A DNA stretch of 64,000 nucleotides from Marivivens sp. LCG002 (GTDB lineage Bacteria > Pseudomonadota > Alphaproteobacteria > Rhodobacterales > Rhodobacteraceae). Below are positions 17,819 to 25,768 of this stretch, piece by piece; within the stretch, counting starts at the first letter, position 1; each line of letters opens with the position of its first letter. Location of the stretch: positions 248,001-312,000 of the forward strand of contig NZ_CP127165.1 in the NCBI RefSeq assembly GCF_030264275.1, written 5' to 3'. The notes beneath the pieces are model-generated. The model had not been told where the DNA came from and ran no database searches. It was given only the letters and a program-made list of their open reading frames with translations. Made by a program: the position numbers and the translations under genes.

Positions 17819-19075
17819 TCAGCCTTTGTCGAGCTCGAACGCGTCATGCAGTGCTTGAACTGCAAGCTCCATGTATTTGCGGTCGATCAGCACCGAAATC
17901 TTGATCTCGGACGTTGCGATCACCTTGATGTTGATGCCTTCCTTCGAGAGCACTTCGAACATCTTGGCCGCGACACCTGCGTGGCTGCGCATACCGATGC
18001 CGACGACGGACACCTTGGCGACTTCAGTGTCGGCTTCCATACGATCGAACTTGATGAGGCCTTTTTCTTTGGCCTCGGTCAGCGCCTTCTCAGCGCGCTT
18101 GAGCTGATCGATCGGGCAAGAGAAGGTCATATCGGTGACGCCGCCGGCGTGACCCTGATAGTTTTGCTCCGAGATGTTCTGAACGATCATATCGACGTTG
18201 ACACCTGCTTCGGCGAGCGGGCCAAAGATCGAAGCCGCGATGCCGGGCTTGTCTTCGATGGTGACGAGGGTCAGTTTGGCCTCTTCGCGGGAATAGGCGA
18301 CACCGGCAACAGCTTTGGATTCCATGATTTGCTCCTCTGCGCAGACCAGCGTGCCTGCGTCATCTGACGGTTCCTCGAACGAGCTAAGCACGCGCAGCTT
18401 GACGTTATAGCGCATTGCGAGTTCGACCGAACGGGTTTGCAGAACTTTCGCACCAAGCGACGCCAGTTCCAGCATTTCTTCAAACGAGATTTTCTCGAGC
18501 TTGCGTGCCTTGGACGTGATGCGCGGGTCGGTCGTGTAGACCCCGTCGACGTCCGTATAGATATCGCAGCGCTCGGCATCGAATGCAGCGGCGAAAGCTA
18601 CCGCCGTGGTATCCGAACCACCGCGACCAAGCGTCGTGATGCGACCCTCGGGCGAGATCCCCTGGAAGCCGGCGACCACGGCAACCTTCATGCCTTCGTC
18701 GAATTTCTTGTTGACGTTCTCGGTGAGGATTTCCTCGATCCGCGCGGCGCCATGCGCACCGTTGGTGATGAGCGGAACCTGCCAGCCCTGCCAGCTGCGA
18801 GCGGGGATTTCCATTTCCTGCAAGCGCAGCGCCATAAGGCCTGCGGTCACGTTCTCGCCCGAAGAGACGACGGCGTCATATTCGCGCGCGTCATAGAGCG
18901 GAGAGGTTTCATTCACCCAGCCGACGAGTTCGTTCGTTTTGCCCGACATGGCCGAGACAATAACGATAACGTTGTAACCGTTGGCAACTTCAAGCGCGAC
19001 GCGCTTTGCGGCGCGCTGGATCCGGTCGAGGTTCGCGACCGAAGTCCCCCCGAATTTCATGACGAGCGTTGGCAT
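17819..19075 (-). CDS. lysC: Aspartate kinase
   Basis: This 418-residue aspartokinase catalyses the first step from aspartate to lysine, threonine and methionine. The N-terminus P-T-L-V-M-K-F-G-G-T-S-V is the family signature; the kinase domain runs to about 250 and two ACT domains follow, the second around K-V-S-V-V-G-I-G-M-R-S-H-A-G, so feedback inhibition is expected. The start at 19075 is set by an AAGGGA five bases upstream; a TTG 15 bases earlier is less likely. I see no internal start splitting alpha and beta chains with certainty. The gene ends at a strong terminator. Confidence 0.95.
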   Translation of the reverse strand: MPTLVMKFGGTSVANLDRIQRAAKRVALEVANGYNVIVIVSAMSGKTNELVGWVNETSPLYDAREYDAVVSSGENVTAGLMALRLQEMEIPARSWQGWQVPLITNGAHGAARIEEILTENVNKKFDEGMKVAVVAGFQGISPEGRITTLGRGGSDTTAVAFAAAFDAERCDIYTDVDGVYTTDPRITSKARKLEKISFEEMLELASLGAKVLQTRSVELAMRYNVKLRVLSSFEEPSDDAGTLVCAEEQIMESKAVAGVAYSREEAKLTLVTIEDKPGIAASIFGPLAEAGVNVDMIVQNISEQNYQGHAGGVTDMTFSCPIDQLKRAEKALTEAKEKGLIKFDRMEADTEVAKVSVVGIGMRSHAGVAAKMFEVLSKEGINIKVIATSEIKISVLIDRKYMELAVQALHDAFELDKG

Positions 19076-19173
19076 GGTTGTCCCTTGCAAAATATCGCCG
19101 CCCTCATAATGGGCATTGGAGCCAAGGGCAATTGTCCAATGATGGCAAAAGGGACGCAGCGCCCGTTTGTGTA

Positions 19174-19587
19174 TCAGTTTTGTGTCTTTTTGGGGCCAAA
19201 GGGTAGGGGGATCACCGGAACGCCCTCTTCGATAAGAGCCTTTGCCTCGTCGGCTTTTGCTTCGCCATAGATCGAGCGGATCGGCGCGTTGCCGTCATGC
19301 ATGGCGCGGGCTTCTTTCGCGAATCTCGTTCCGACATATTCGCTTTTGCTTTCGACCTCTTTGCGTAGCTCGGCCAAGGCCTGTTCTGCGGGGGAATGCG
19401 GAGCGCTCAGGGGGCGCTCTTTGTCGGTTGAAACCGACGGCGCCATCAATGTCTTGGCCACATCATCCGAACCGCAAACGGCACATGCGACCATCTTTGA
19501 AGCCTTGAGCTTTTCAAAGGCTTCACCCGATTTAAACCAACTGTCAAAGGTGTGACCTTTGTCACACTTGAGTGAATATCGGATCAT
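19174..19587 (-). CDS. DUF1178 family protein
   Basis: This 137-residue protein of the DUF1178 family is common in alphaproteobacteria. It begins M-I-R-Y-S-L-K-C-D-K-G-H-T-F-D-S-W-F and carries a second pair of cysteines in A-C-A-V-C-G-S-D, so the N-terminus probably binds zinc as a Cys-rich knuckle. The C-terminus ends in the conserved E-E-G-V-P-V-I-P-L-P. Function is unknown. It is transcribed toward lysC with a gap of about 100 bases and may share a transcript with the NUDIX gene upstream, 65 bases away. Confidence 0.88.
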   Translation of the reverse strand: MIRYSLKCDKGHTFDSWFKSGEAFEKLKASKMVACAVCGSDDVAKTLMAPSVSTDKERPLSAPHSPAEQALAELRKEVESKSEYVGTRFAKEARAMHDGNAPIRSIYGEAKADEAKALIEEGVPVIPLPFGPKKTQN

Positions 19588-19652
19588 GCGTCACGGGGCC
19601 GGTCAGAGGTGTCGGACTGTCATATAGCGCCTCGGCCAAGGCTTGGAAGAGC

Positions 19653-20120
19653 CTATCCGATCAAATGTTTGGGGTCAAAATTCAGGATCAGATCTCGAAG
19701 CGCGGGCTCGGCGACCTTGCTTGCCGCTTTCTTTCGTCCGAACCACTTGCGCTTGCGTTCGTGCCGTTCGGGCCAAGTCGTATGAACTGCCTGAACGTGT
19801 ACAGGATAGACCATCGCGACAATCGGAACCGGCGTTTTGGAGAGAGGCTTAATATAGGAATAGACACCGATGCATTGAGAATGGGCATGCCCCGTGAGCC
19901 CCGCTTCTTCCCAGGCTTCGATAGCAGCCGCCTCGGCAGGTGTCTTTTTATCCATGGGCCAACCTTTGGGAAGAACCCATCGGCCTGTGCCTCTGCTGGT
20001 AATCAAACAGACCTGAACCTTATCATTCTTGATCCGATAACACAGGGCCGCGAACTGCGTCCGCGTTTCGGTTTTCCCGCTCTTGCGTAATCGGAGTGGT
20101 TTTTGAGGAATGTTCAGCAT
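19653..20120 (-). CDS. NUDIX hydrolase with a divergent box
   Basis: This 155-residue NUDIX protein resembles enzymes that act on diphosphoinositol polyphosphates or dinucleoside polyphosphates (W-V-L-P-K-G-W-P near the box). In the 23-residue NUDIX box the metal-binding E-x-x-E-E core is present (E-A-W-E-E-A-G-L), but the usual first Glu is Lys and the Arg before the core is Ile. The substitutions do not remove the core acidic residues, so activity is plausible. Substrate is unknown. It lies upstream of DUF1178 on the same strand; a lysine- and arginine-rich stretch (E-R-K-R-K-W-F-G-R-K-K) is present near 120. Confidence 0.82.
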   Translation of the reverse strand: MLNIPQKPLRLRKSGKTETRTQFAALCYRIKNDKVQVCLITSRGTGRWVLPKGWPMDKKTPAEAAAIEAWEEAGLTGHAHSQCIGVYSYIKPLSKTPVPIVAMVYPVHVQAVHTTWPERHERKRKWFGRKKAASKVAEPALRDLILNFDPKHLIG

Positions 20121-20190
20121 CGGCTCGGGATCAGGAAAGGTGCCTTACTTCAACCTAGCACCTTCCCATGTGTCGCCAAGGTCAAAGTCT

Positions 20191-22218
20191 TCAAGCAGCC
20201 ACTTTCGGTGCAACTTCACCAGCGGACTGCCCGTTTTCGAACGTAGTGGCTTCGATTGTGATCAGGTCCGAAGATTGTGATCCTGTGCCGAAACGCCCGA
20301 TTTCTTTGCGCAACTCTTCGTTCGCACGAATGAGTTTTTCGGAGGTGTTGGCGATTTTCTCGGCTTCGGCCGTTGAATTCGAAGCATATCTCGCAATCTC
20401 GTTGATCGCGAGGTTCACACTTTCGACTCCATGCGCCTGTTCTTCACTGGCGCGGGAGATATCCGCCATCAGCGAAGAGACATACTCGATGTCGTTCGCG
20501 ATTTGGTCAAAGGCGGCTTTGGTCGTGCTCGATATTTCAACGCCCACCGACACACGGTTAGAGGCTTGTTCGATAAGCTCTTGAGTTTCCCGAGCGGCAA
20601 CGGTCGAACGGGCCGCAAGGTTGCGGACTTCGGAAGCCACGACAGCAAAACCACGGCCTTGGGACCCCGCGCGTGCTGCTTCGACAGCGGCGTTCAAGGC
20701 AAGAAGATTGGTCTGAAACGCGATATCGTCGATTACTTTGATGATACGCGAAATTTCGACGGAGGAGACGCGGATGTCGTTCATCGCATCGACCATTTCG
20801 TCCATGCGCGCCTTTCCGTTGAATACGGTGGTGTTCATCCGTGCGGCACTATCATAGGCGCGCTGGGCGGATTGGGCGTTGCTTCGCACCTGACTCGAGG
20901 TTTCTTCGACAGAACTCGAAAGTTCATCAATCGCCGTGCTTTGGACTTCGGCGTTATAGGCGAGACTTTGGACGCTTTCACCAAGGCTGGAAATAACAGC
21001 TTCGACTGTTTTGGATTCCTCGCCGATCCGGTCAAACGCCTGTTCGAAAACTATCATGATCCGATCGAGGGCACGAACCGCGCTCCCGACTTCGTCGCGC
21101 TTTTTCGAATTCACCCGATAACTCAGATCGAGTGTATCGGCGATCCGATGGAAATGTCCGCGCATTTCGCGGATAGGCGCAATATTCCTGCGTGTCACGA
21201 AAATGCTGATCGCAATGGCGAGCGCAGTGATGACGAGTGTATCTATAAGCAAGAGTAGCCCCAGATGGTTACTTTCACTCCGAATCGCGCTCGTATCGGC
21301 TACGGTGAGAAGCTTGTAACTCTGATCCCCAACCGAAAAGTCGACGATTGCACCGGCGATTTCTTGAGTGTCCTCGATCACCGCGCTGAGAACTTCCTCG
21401 TCAAGGTTTGCGAAAGACGCGAGTATCGTTTCAGCCCGCGCGCGCGGTTTCGTAGCGAGCAAAAGCTCTCCGTCGGCGTTCAGCAGAAAGCGGTCCGAAG
21501 TGGTGCCGTTCAAATCCTTGATCATCGCGCGGCTTGCATCATTGCCGTTCTTGGCGAAAAGAATCGCACCGATTTGGGTGCCCGCGCGGTTCTTGAGCGG
21601 AAGAGCATAAAGGGTCTTGATCGGATCAGGCGTCAAATCCGAGGTGATATACGGTGTTTCGGCAAATTCTGCGCCGGATGCCGTGCCGTCGCGAGAGGGA
21701 AGAACCGCTTGCAAGACTTGGGCGACTTCGGTGTTCGCGAATTCCCCCGAAAGGAGGTTCGCACCGATGTTGTTTTTCTGCGCAGAGGACGGGTCCTCTG
21801 CAAAAACAACGGTGCCATCGAGGTTGACCAAATAATAGGACGAGAAGGACAGCGCGCGTTTCACCCCCGAAATATAGGCGAAGTTCGCGTTCTTTATCGC
21901 CATGAATTCAGGTGTCGCGCTGAAGTCTGCGGCGTCGCCCCCATTTTGCACGGTGGCTTCAAAAGCTTGGCTAAAGTCCTCGAAAAGAGTCTGGAGTTCC
22001 GAATCATACGCAAGTGTGATGGCCATTCGGTGGTCGAGTTCGAGACTTTCCTTGATTCGGACCGAAGAGCGCACCCCCTCTGCCGCAAGTTCATTGTAGG
22101 CCTTGTTCAATAGGCTTTCGTTGACAGTCAGAAAGCTGATGAGGCCGACCGCCGCCGCAGCAATAGCAACCATGGTTGAAAAGTAGAGTGGAAGCTTAAT
22201 GTTGAGTGGCAAGTTCAT
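20191..22218 (-). CDS. Methyl-accepting chemotaxis protein
   Basis: This 675-residue transmembrane chemoreceptor has a first membrane helix near 11-33, a large periplasmic sensor region (35-315) that looks like a double Cache fold, a second membrane helix near 319-341, a HAMP domain, then the cytoplasmic signalling coiled coil. The hairpin tip that binds CheA/CheW is clear at about 496-538 (I-D-D-I-A-F-Q-T-N-L-L-A-L-N-A-A). The start at 22218 follows an AGGA. The ligand is not predictable, and no che genes lie nearby, so it signals to a cluster elsewhere. No NWETF-type CheR tether is present at the C-terminus. Confidence 0.9.
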   Translation of the reverse strand: MNLPLNIKLPLYFSTMVAIAAAAVGLISFLTVNESLLNKAYNELAAEGVRSSVRIKESLELDHRMAITLAYDSELQTLFEDFSQAFEATVQNGGDAADFSATPEFMAIKNANFAYISGVKRALSFSSYYLVNLDGTVVFAEDPSSAQKNNIGANLLSGEFANTEVAQVLQAVLPSRDGTASGAEFAETPYITSDLTPDPIKTLYALPLKNRAGTQIGAILFAKNGNDASRAMIKDLNGTTSDRFLLNADGELLLATKPRARAETILASFANLDEEVLSAVIEDTQEIAGAIVDFSVGDQSYKLLTVADTSAIRSESNHLGLLLLIDTLVITALAIAISIFVTRRNIAPIREMRGHFHRIADTLDLSYRVNSKKRDEVGSAVRALDRIMIVFEQAFDRIGEESKTVEAVISSLGESVQSLAYNAEVQSTAIDELSSSVEETSSQVRSNAQSAQRAYDSAARMNTTVFNGKARMDEMVDAMNDIRVSSVEISRIIKVIDDIAFQTNLLALNAAVEAARAGSQGRGFAVVASEVRNLAARSTVAARETQELIEQASNRVSVGVEISSTTKAAFDQIANDIEYVSSLMADISRASEEQAHGVESVNLAINEIARYASNSTAEAEKIANTSEKLIRANEELRKEIGRFGTGSQSSDLITIEATTFENGQSAGEVAPKVAA

Positions 22219-22360
22219 GCGTGGGTCCTTTTCGCCGCGTGATAGGCTACCAAGGTGCAACGTCCTGAAACTGGATAGTTTTAGGGATAGGAAAGCCGAA
22301 TTCCTCACCCGCATCAAGCAGCGCAATGAGTTATGCAGAACTGACAATTTTTTGGGGAAA

Positions 22361-22435
<75 letters not shown>

Positions 22436-22520
22436 GTCGGTGGCGGGGAATTAGCCGTAATCGAAACTCTGCGCAAGCCCTCTCTGGACGGTTTTTTCAT
22501 CTAAGGCTAACAACGTGCAC

Positions 22521-22664
22521 ATGGATCAAAAAACAAATCACAAAACGCAGTCCAAATCCGAAGCGGAGCGAGAAGCCCGCTTAAAGGCTGCGCTCAAAGC
22601 AAATATGGCAAAGCGCAAGGCACAGGCAAAAGCGCGTGCAGCGTCAGAAGACCAAGAAGAGTAG
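22521..22664 (+). CDS. Small basic protein (47 codons) upstream of murA
   Basis: A short frame starting ATG 22521 encodes 47 residues, very rich in Lys, Ala, Glu and Arg, with no hydrophobic stretch; it is probably one long charged helix. An in-frame GTG at 22515 has a better placed AAGG (22503-22506) and would give 49 residues. It ends ten bases before murA, so it is likely cotranscribed. I recall similar short hypothetical proteins beside murA in related genomes but cannot name a family. Function unknown; a nucleic-acid-binding role is only a guess from charge. Confidence 0.6.
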   Translation: MDQKTNHKTQSKSEAEREARLKAALKANMAKRKAQAKARAASEDQEE

Positions 22665-22674
22665 GTAAAAGAGC

Positions 22675-23943
22675 ATGGATTCCATTTTGGTAAAGGGCGG
22701 TTCTGCCCTGAGCGGCGAAATCGAGATCGCCGGCGCAAAGAACGCTGCACTGACCCTCATGCCCGTGACTCTTCTGAGTGATGAGCCTCTGACGCTCACA
22801 AACTCGCCGCGTCTTTCGGACATCAAGACGATGAGTGCCTTGCTGAAGTCTCTCGGGACCGAGGTGTCGTCGATGCAGGACGGCAAAACCATCGTGCTGT
22901 CGTCACATGGTTTGAACAGCACCCATGCGGATTATGAAATCGTCCGCAAGATGCGCGCCTCGAACCTTGTTCTTGGGCCACTGCTTGCGCGGGAAGGCCA
23001 TGCAACGGTGTCGTTGCCTGGTGGGTGTGCAATCGGTGCGCGCCCGATGGACATCCATATTACAGCACTCGAGGCGATGGGTGCCGAGATCGAGCTCAAG
23101 GATGGCTATTTGCATGCCAAGACGAACGGCGGTCTCAAGGGCAATCTTGTGCCGTTGCGATTCGCGTCTGTGGGTGCGACCGAAAACGTCCTGATGGCCG
23201 CTACATTGGCCAAGGGCACGACGGTTATCGAAAACGCGGCGCGCGAACCCGAAATCGTCGATCTGGCCCGCTGCCTCAAGGCGATGGGTGCCCAGATCGA
23301 AGGTGAAGGCACCAGCCGTATCGAAATTCAGGGTGTTGACCGACTTCATGGCGCAACGCACCGCGTTGTCACGGACCGTATCGAGCTTGGCACCTATATG
23401 CTCGCCCCCGTCATCGCAGGCGGCGAGGTCGAATGTCTTGGAGGTAAGCTCGAACTCGTTCAGTCTTTTGTCGAAAAACTGGATGCGTCCGGTGTTTCGG
23501 TCGAAGAAACCGCGCGCGGCCTCAAGGTCAAGCTGAACGGAGACCGACCCAAAGCCGTCGACGTTGTCACCGAAGTGTTCCCCGGATTCCCGACTGATCT
23601 TCAGGCGCAAATGATGGCGATGCTCTGCTTTGCGGATGGCACCAGCGTTCTGGAAGAGAAGATTTTCGAGAACCGCTTTATGCACGCGCCCGAACTGATG
23701 CGTATGGGTGCAAAGATCGATGTGCATGGCGGCACCGCGACTGTCACGGGTGTCGAAACGCTCAAGGGTGCCCCAGTCATGGCGACCGACCTGCGGGCGT
23801 CCGTCTCGCTTATTCTGGCGGGTCTTGCAGCCGAAGGTGAAACGCTTGTGAACCGCGTCTATCACCTTGATCGCGGGTATGAGCGTGTCGAAGAAAAACT
23901 TGGGGCCGTGGGCGCCAAGATCGAAAGGATCAAGGGCGAGTGA
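22675..23943 (+). CDS. murA: UDP-GlcNAc 1-carboxyvinyltransferase MurA
   Basis: This 422-residue enzyme catalyses the first committed step of peptidoglycan synthesis, adding enolpyruvate from PEP to UDP-GlcNAc. Lys22 and Asn23 of the A-G-A-K-N-A-A motif and catalytic Cys118 in [12 protein letters not shown] are present, so the fosfomycin-sensitive Cys form is expected. Length is normal for the two-domain inside-out barrel. It follows a 47-codon gene by ten bases and overlaps DUF2948 by four bases at its end. Confidence 0.97.
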   Translation: MDSILVKGGSALSGEIEIAGAKNAALTLMPVTLLSDEPLTLTNSPRLSDIKTMSALLKSLGTEVSSMQDGKTIVLSSHGLNSTHADYEIVRKMRASNLVLGPLLAREGHATVSLPGGCAIGARPMDIHITALEAMGAEIELKDGYLHAKTNGGLKGNLVPLRFASVGATENVLMAATLAKGTTVIENAAREPEIVDLARCLKAMGAQIEGEGTSRIEIQGVDRLHGATHRVVTDRIELGTYMLAPVIAGGEVECLGGKLELVQSFVEKLDASGVSVEETARGLKVKLNGDRPKAVDVVTEVFPGFPTDLQAQMMAMLCFADGTSVLEEKIFENRFMHAPELMRMGAKIDVHGGTATVTGVETLKGAPVMATDLRASVSLILAGLAAEGETLVNRVYHLDRGYERVEEKLGAVGAKIERIKGE

Positions 23944-24419
23944 CCGAAGACGCACGTTTCGAAGATGGGGGCGAAACGCCCCTGCGCCTCAAGGCTCTGG
24001 ATGCGGACGACCTCACGGTTTTGTCCGCACTCGTGCAAGATTCGGTCTTTCCTGCCAAGGAAATGGTGTGGAAGCAGAAAGAACGCCGCTTTGCGATCCT
24101 GTTGAACCGTTTCCGCTGGGAGGACGTCACGTCTGCCGAGCTGCGCCGCCGCCCCGTCGAGCGTGTTCAATCCGTTCTCGTCATCGAGGATGTCGTCTCG
24201 GTCCAGTCCCAAGGCGTGAACAAGTCGGACGGCGAGATCGTGCTGTCATTGCTCTCGGTCGGCTTCGAGGCAGGCGAGGACGGCACGGGTCATGTTCTTT
24301 TGACATTTGCGGGAGGCGGCCAGATCAAACTGGAAGTCGAAGCACTTGAAGTGATCGTCAAGGATGTGACGCGGCCTTATGTGGCCCCGTCACGCACCGT
24401 TCCCACCCACAAAGATTAA
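23940..24419 (+). CDS. DUF2948 family protein
   Basis: This 159-residue protein belongs to DUF2948, found almost only in alphaproteobacteria and very often directly after murA. It is soluble, acidic at the N-terminus, and contains the conserved [11 protein letters not shown] and V-F-P-A-K-E-M-V-W segments. The GTG-or-ATG region overlaps the murA stop by four bases (the frame starts GTG at 23940), which indicates translational coupling. Its last four bases also overlap the convergent ABC ATPase gene. Function is unknown. Confidence 0.85.
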   Translation: MTEDARFEDGGETPLRLKALDADDLTVLSALVQDSVFPAKEMVWKQKERRFAILLNRFRWEDVTSAELRRRPVERVQSVLVIEDVVSVQSQGVNKSDGEIVLSLLSVGFEAGEDGTGHVLLTFAGGGQIKLEVEALEVIVKDVTRPYVAPSRTVPTHKD

Positions 24420-25348
24420 CGCGAAGCGGTCAATTCGAGGAATACATCCTCTAGATCCGCTTCGGTCGTTTTGACGTCTTTGATCGAAATGCCCGCGTCG
24501 CGAAGCGCCGAAAGGATCGTTTCGGCGCGGGTTTCTTTTTGCTTGTAGGTAAAGGCAAGCGACCCATCGGGGCGCTTCTGACCCAAGATCTCGGGCGGAA
24601 GCTGCGGAAGCTCGGCTTCTGCATCGGGAACAACGATCATCGTCTTTTTGTCGATGCGCCCGAGAAGGTTCGCTGTCGTGTCACGCGTGATAAGAGAGCC
24701 GTGGTTGATGATCGCGATTTCGTCACACATCGCTTCGGCTTCTTCGAGGTAATGCGTTGTCAGGATGATCGTCATCCCGCGTTCTTCATTGAGCCGGCGC
24801 ACGTTGTTCCACAGCATATTTCGAAGCTCGATGTCGACACCTGCGGTCGGCTCGTCAAGAACAAGGATATGCGGATCGTGGACCAAGGCTTTGCCGAGCA
24901 AAAGTCGCCGACGCATCCCGCCGGAGAGTGACCGTGCATAGGCATTCTTTTTGTCGGTCAGACCGATCAACTCGAGAATTTCATCGGTTTTGCGCTGGGC
25001 CTTGGGCACCCCGTAAAGCCCCGCTTGGACTTCGAGACTGCCGCCTGGGGTAAAGAACGGATCAAGGTTCGGCTCTTGTGGCATGATCCCGATCGCGGCA
25101 CGTGACTGGCGCGGGTTTTTGTCCTGATCGAATCCCCAGATTTTGACGGTGCCTTCGGTCTTGAGCACGAGCCCCGCAAGGATGTTGATCAAGGTGGATT
25201 TGCCCGCACCATTCGGCCCGAGCAGACCGAATATGGAACCGCGCGGGATGTCGAGATCGATCCCCTTGAGTGCTTCTTTGCCGGGACTACGGCCAGACGC
25301 TTTGTAAGTCTTGCGAAGTCCGCTGATTTCAATGGCGTTCTCGGTCAA
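24416..25348 (-). CDS. ABC transporter ATPase, exporter type, no permease nearby
   Basis: This 310-residue ATP-binding subunit of an ABC-2 type exporter resembles the YadG/CcmA-like group. Walker A GPNGAGKST is at 44-52, the signature reads S-L-S-G-G-M-R-R-R-L, and Walker B L-V-L-D-E-P-T-A-G-V-D is followed by H in T-T-H-Y-L-E-E-A. About 90 residues follow the ATPase core, as in drug or lipid export ATPases. The usual ABC-2 permease is not adjacent on either side; it must be encoded elsewhere or be missing. What is exported is unknown. Confidence 0.88.
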   Translation of the reverse strand: MTENAIEISGLRKTYKASGRSPGKEALKGIDLDIPRGSIFGLLGPNGAGKSTLINILAGLVLKTEGTVKIWGFDQDKNPRQSRAAIGIMPQEPNLDPFFTPGGSLEVQAGLYGVPKAQRKTDEILELIGLTDKKNAYARSLSGGMRRRLLLGKALVHDPHILVLDEPTAGVDIELRNMLWNNVRRLNEERGMTIILTTHYLEEAEAMCDEIAIINHGSLITRDTTANLLGRIDKKTMIVVPDAEAELPQLPPEILGQKRPDGSLAFTYKQKETRAETILSALRDAGISIKDVKTTEADLEDVFLELTASR

Positions 25349-25445
25349 AGCGTTGTTTCCCGTCTTGCTCGTGGCGCGTGGTGTTCTATTATGCCATCCG
25401 ATTTAAGGCGGGAAAGCTCCCGCGGCAACAGATGAAGGCAAAGCA

Positions 25446-25625
25446 ATGAGCATTCCTGCACCCGAGACCAAGATTGTTGATCAGTGGCGCGTCGCTTGCG
25501 ACGGTGGTGAGGGTGCTCTTGGCCATCCCCGAGTCTATCTTTCGCTCCCGCACGAGAGCGGCAAAGTCGAGTGCCCCTATTGCGATGCGCTCTTTATCCA
25601 CAAGAGCTTTGCCGACGCCAAATAA
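25446..25625 (+). CDS. Zinc-finger protein, NDUFS6-like (CHCC type)
   Basis: This 59-residue protein carries a CHCC zinc site: Cys19, His27 in G-A-L-G-H-P-R-V-Y-L, and Cys43 and Cys46 in V-E-C-P-Y-C. This is the signature of the NDUFS6 (13-kDa) accessory subunit of respiratory complex I and its alphaproteobacterial homologues. ATG 25446 follows GAAGGCAAAGC. A terminator lies 28 bases after the stop, so it is probably a single-gene transcript. It diverges from the ABC ATPase gene. Role as a complex I subunit is inferred from the mitochondrial family. Confidence 0.85.
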   Translation: MSIPAPETKIVDQWRVACDGGEGALGHPRVYLSLPHESGKVECPYCDALFIHKSFADAK

Positions 25626-25653
25626 GACCGAACAGCGGTTTTGGAATGACCAG

Positions 25654-25686
25654 AGCGGCCCGATCTCAAATCGGGCCGCTTTTCGT
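25654..25686 (+). terminator. Rho-independent terminator before polA
   Basis: AGCGGCCCGAT (25654-25664) and ATCGGGCCGCT (25670-25680) form a perfect 11-pair stem with a five-base loop, followed by TTTCGTTTG. It ends the transcript of the zinc-finger gene and isolates polA. Confidence 0.88.
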
Positions 25687-25768
25687 TTGTTCTTGGGGGC
25701 AAACTGCTGGCGGCAGGCGGCTGAACATGTCAAAACCTTCCTGACCATGACTGCGCGGAGGGATTGAT

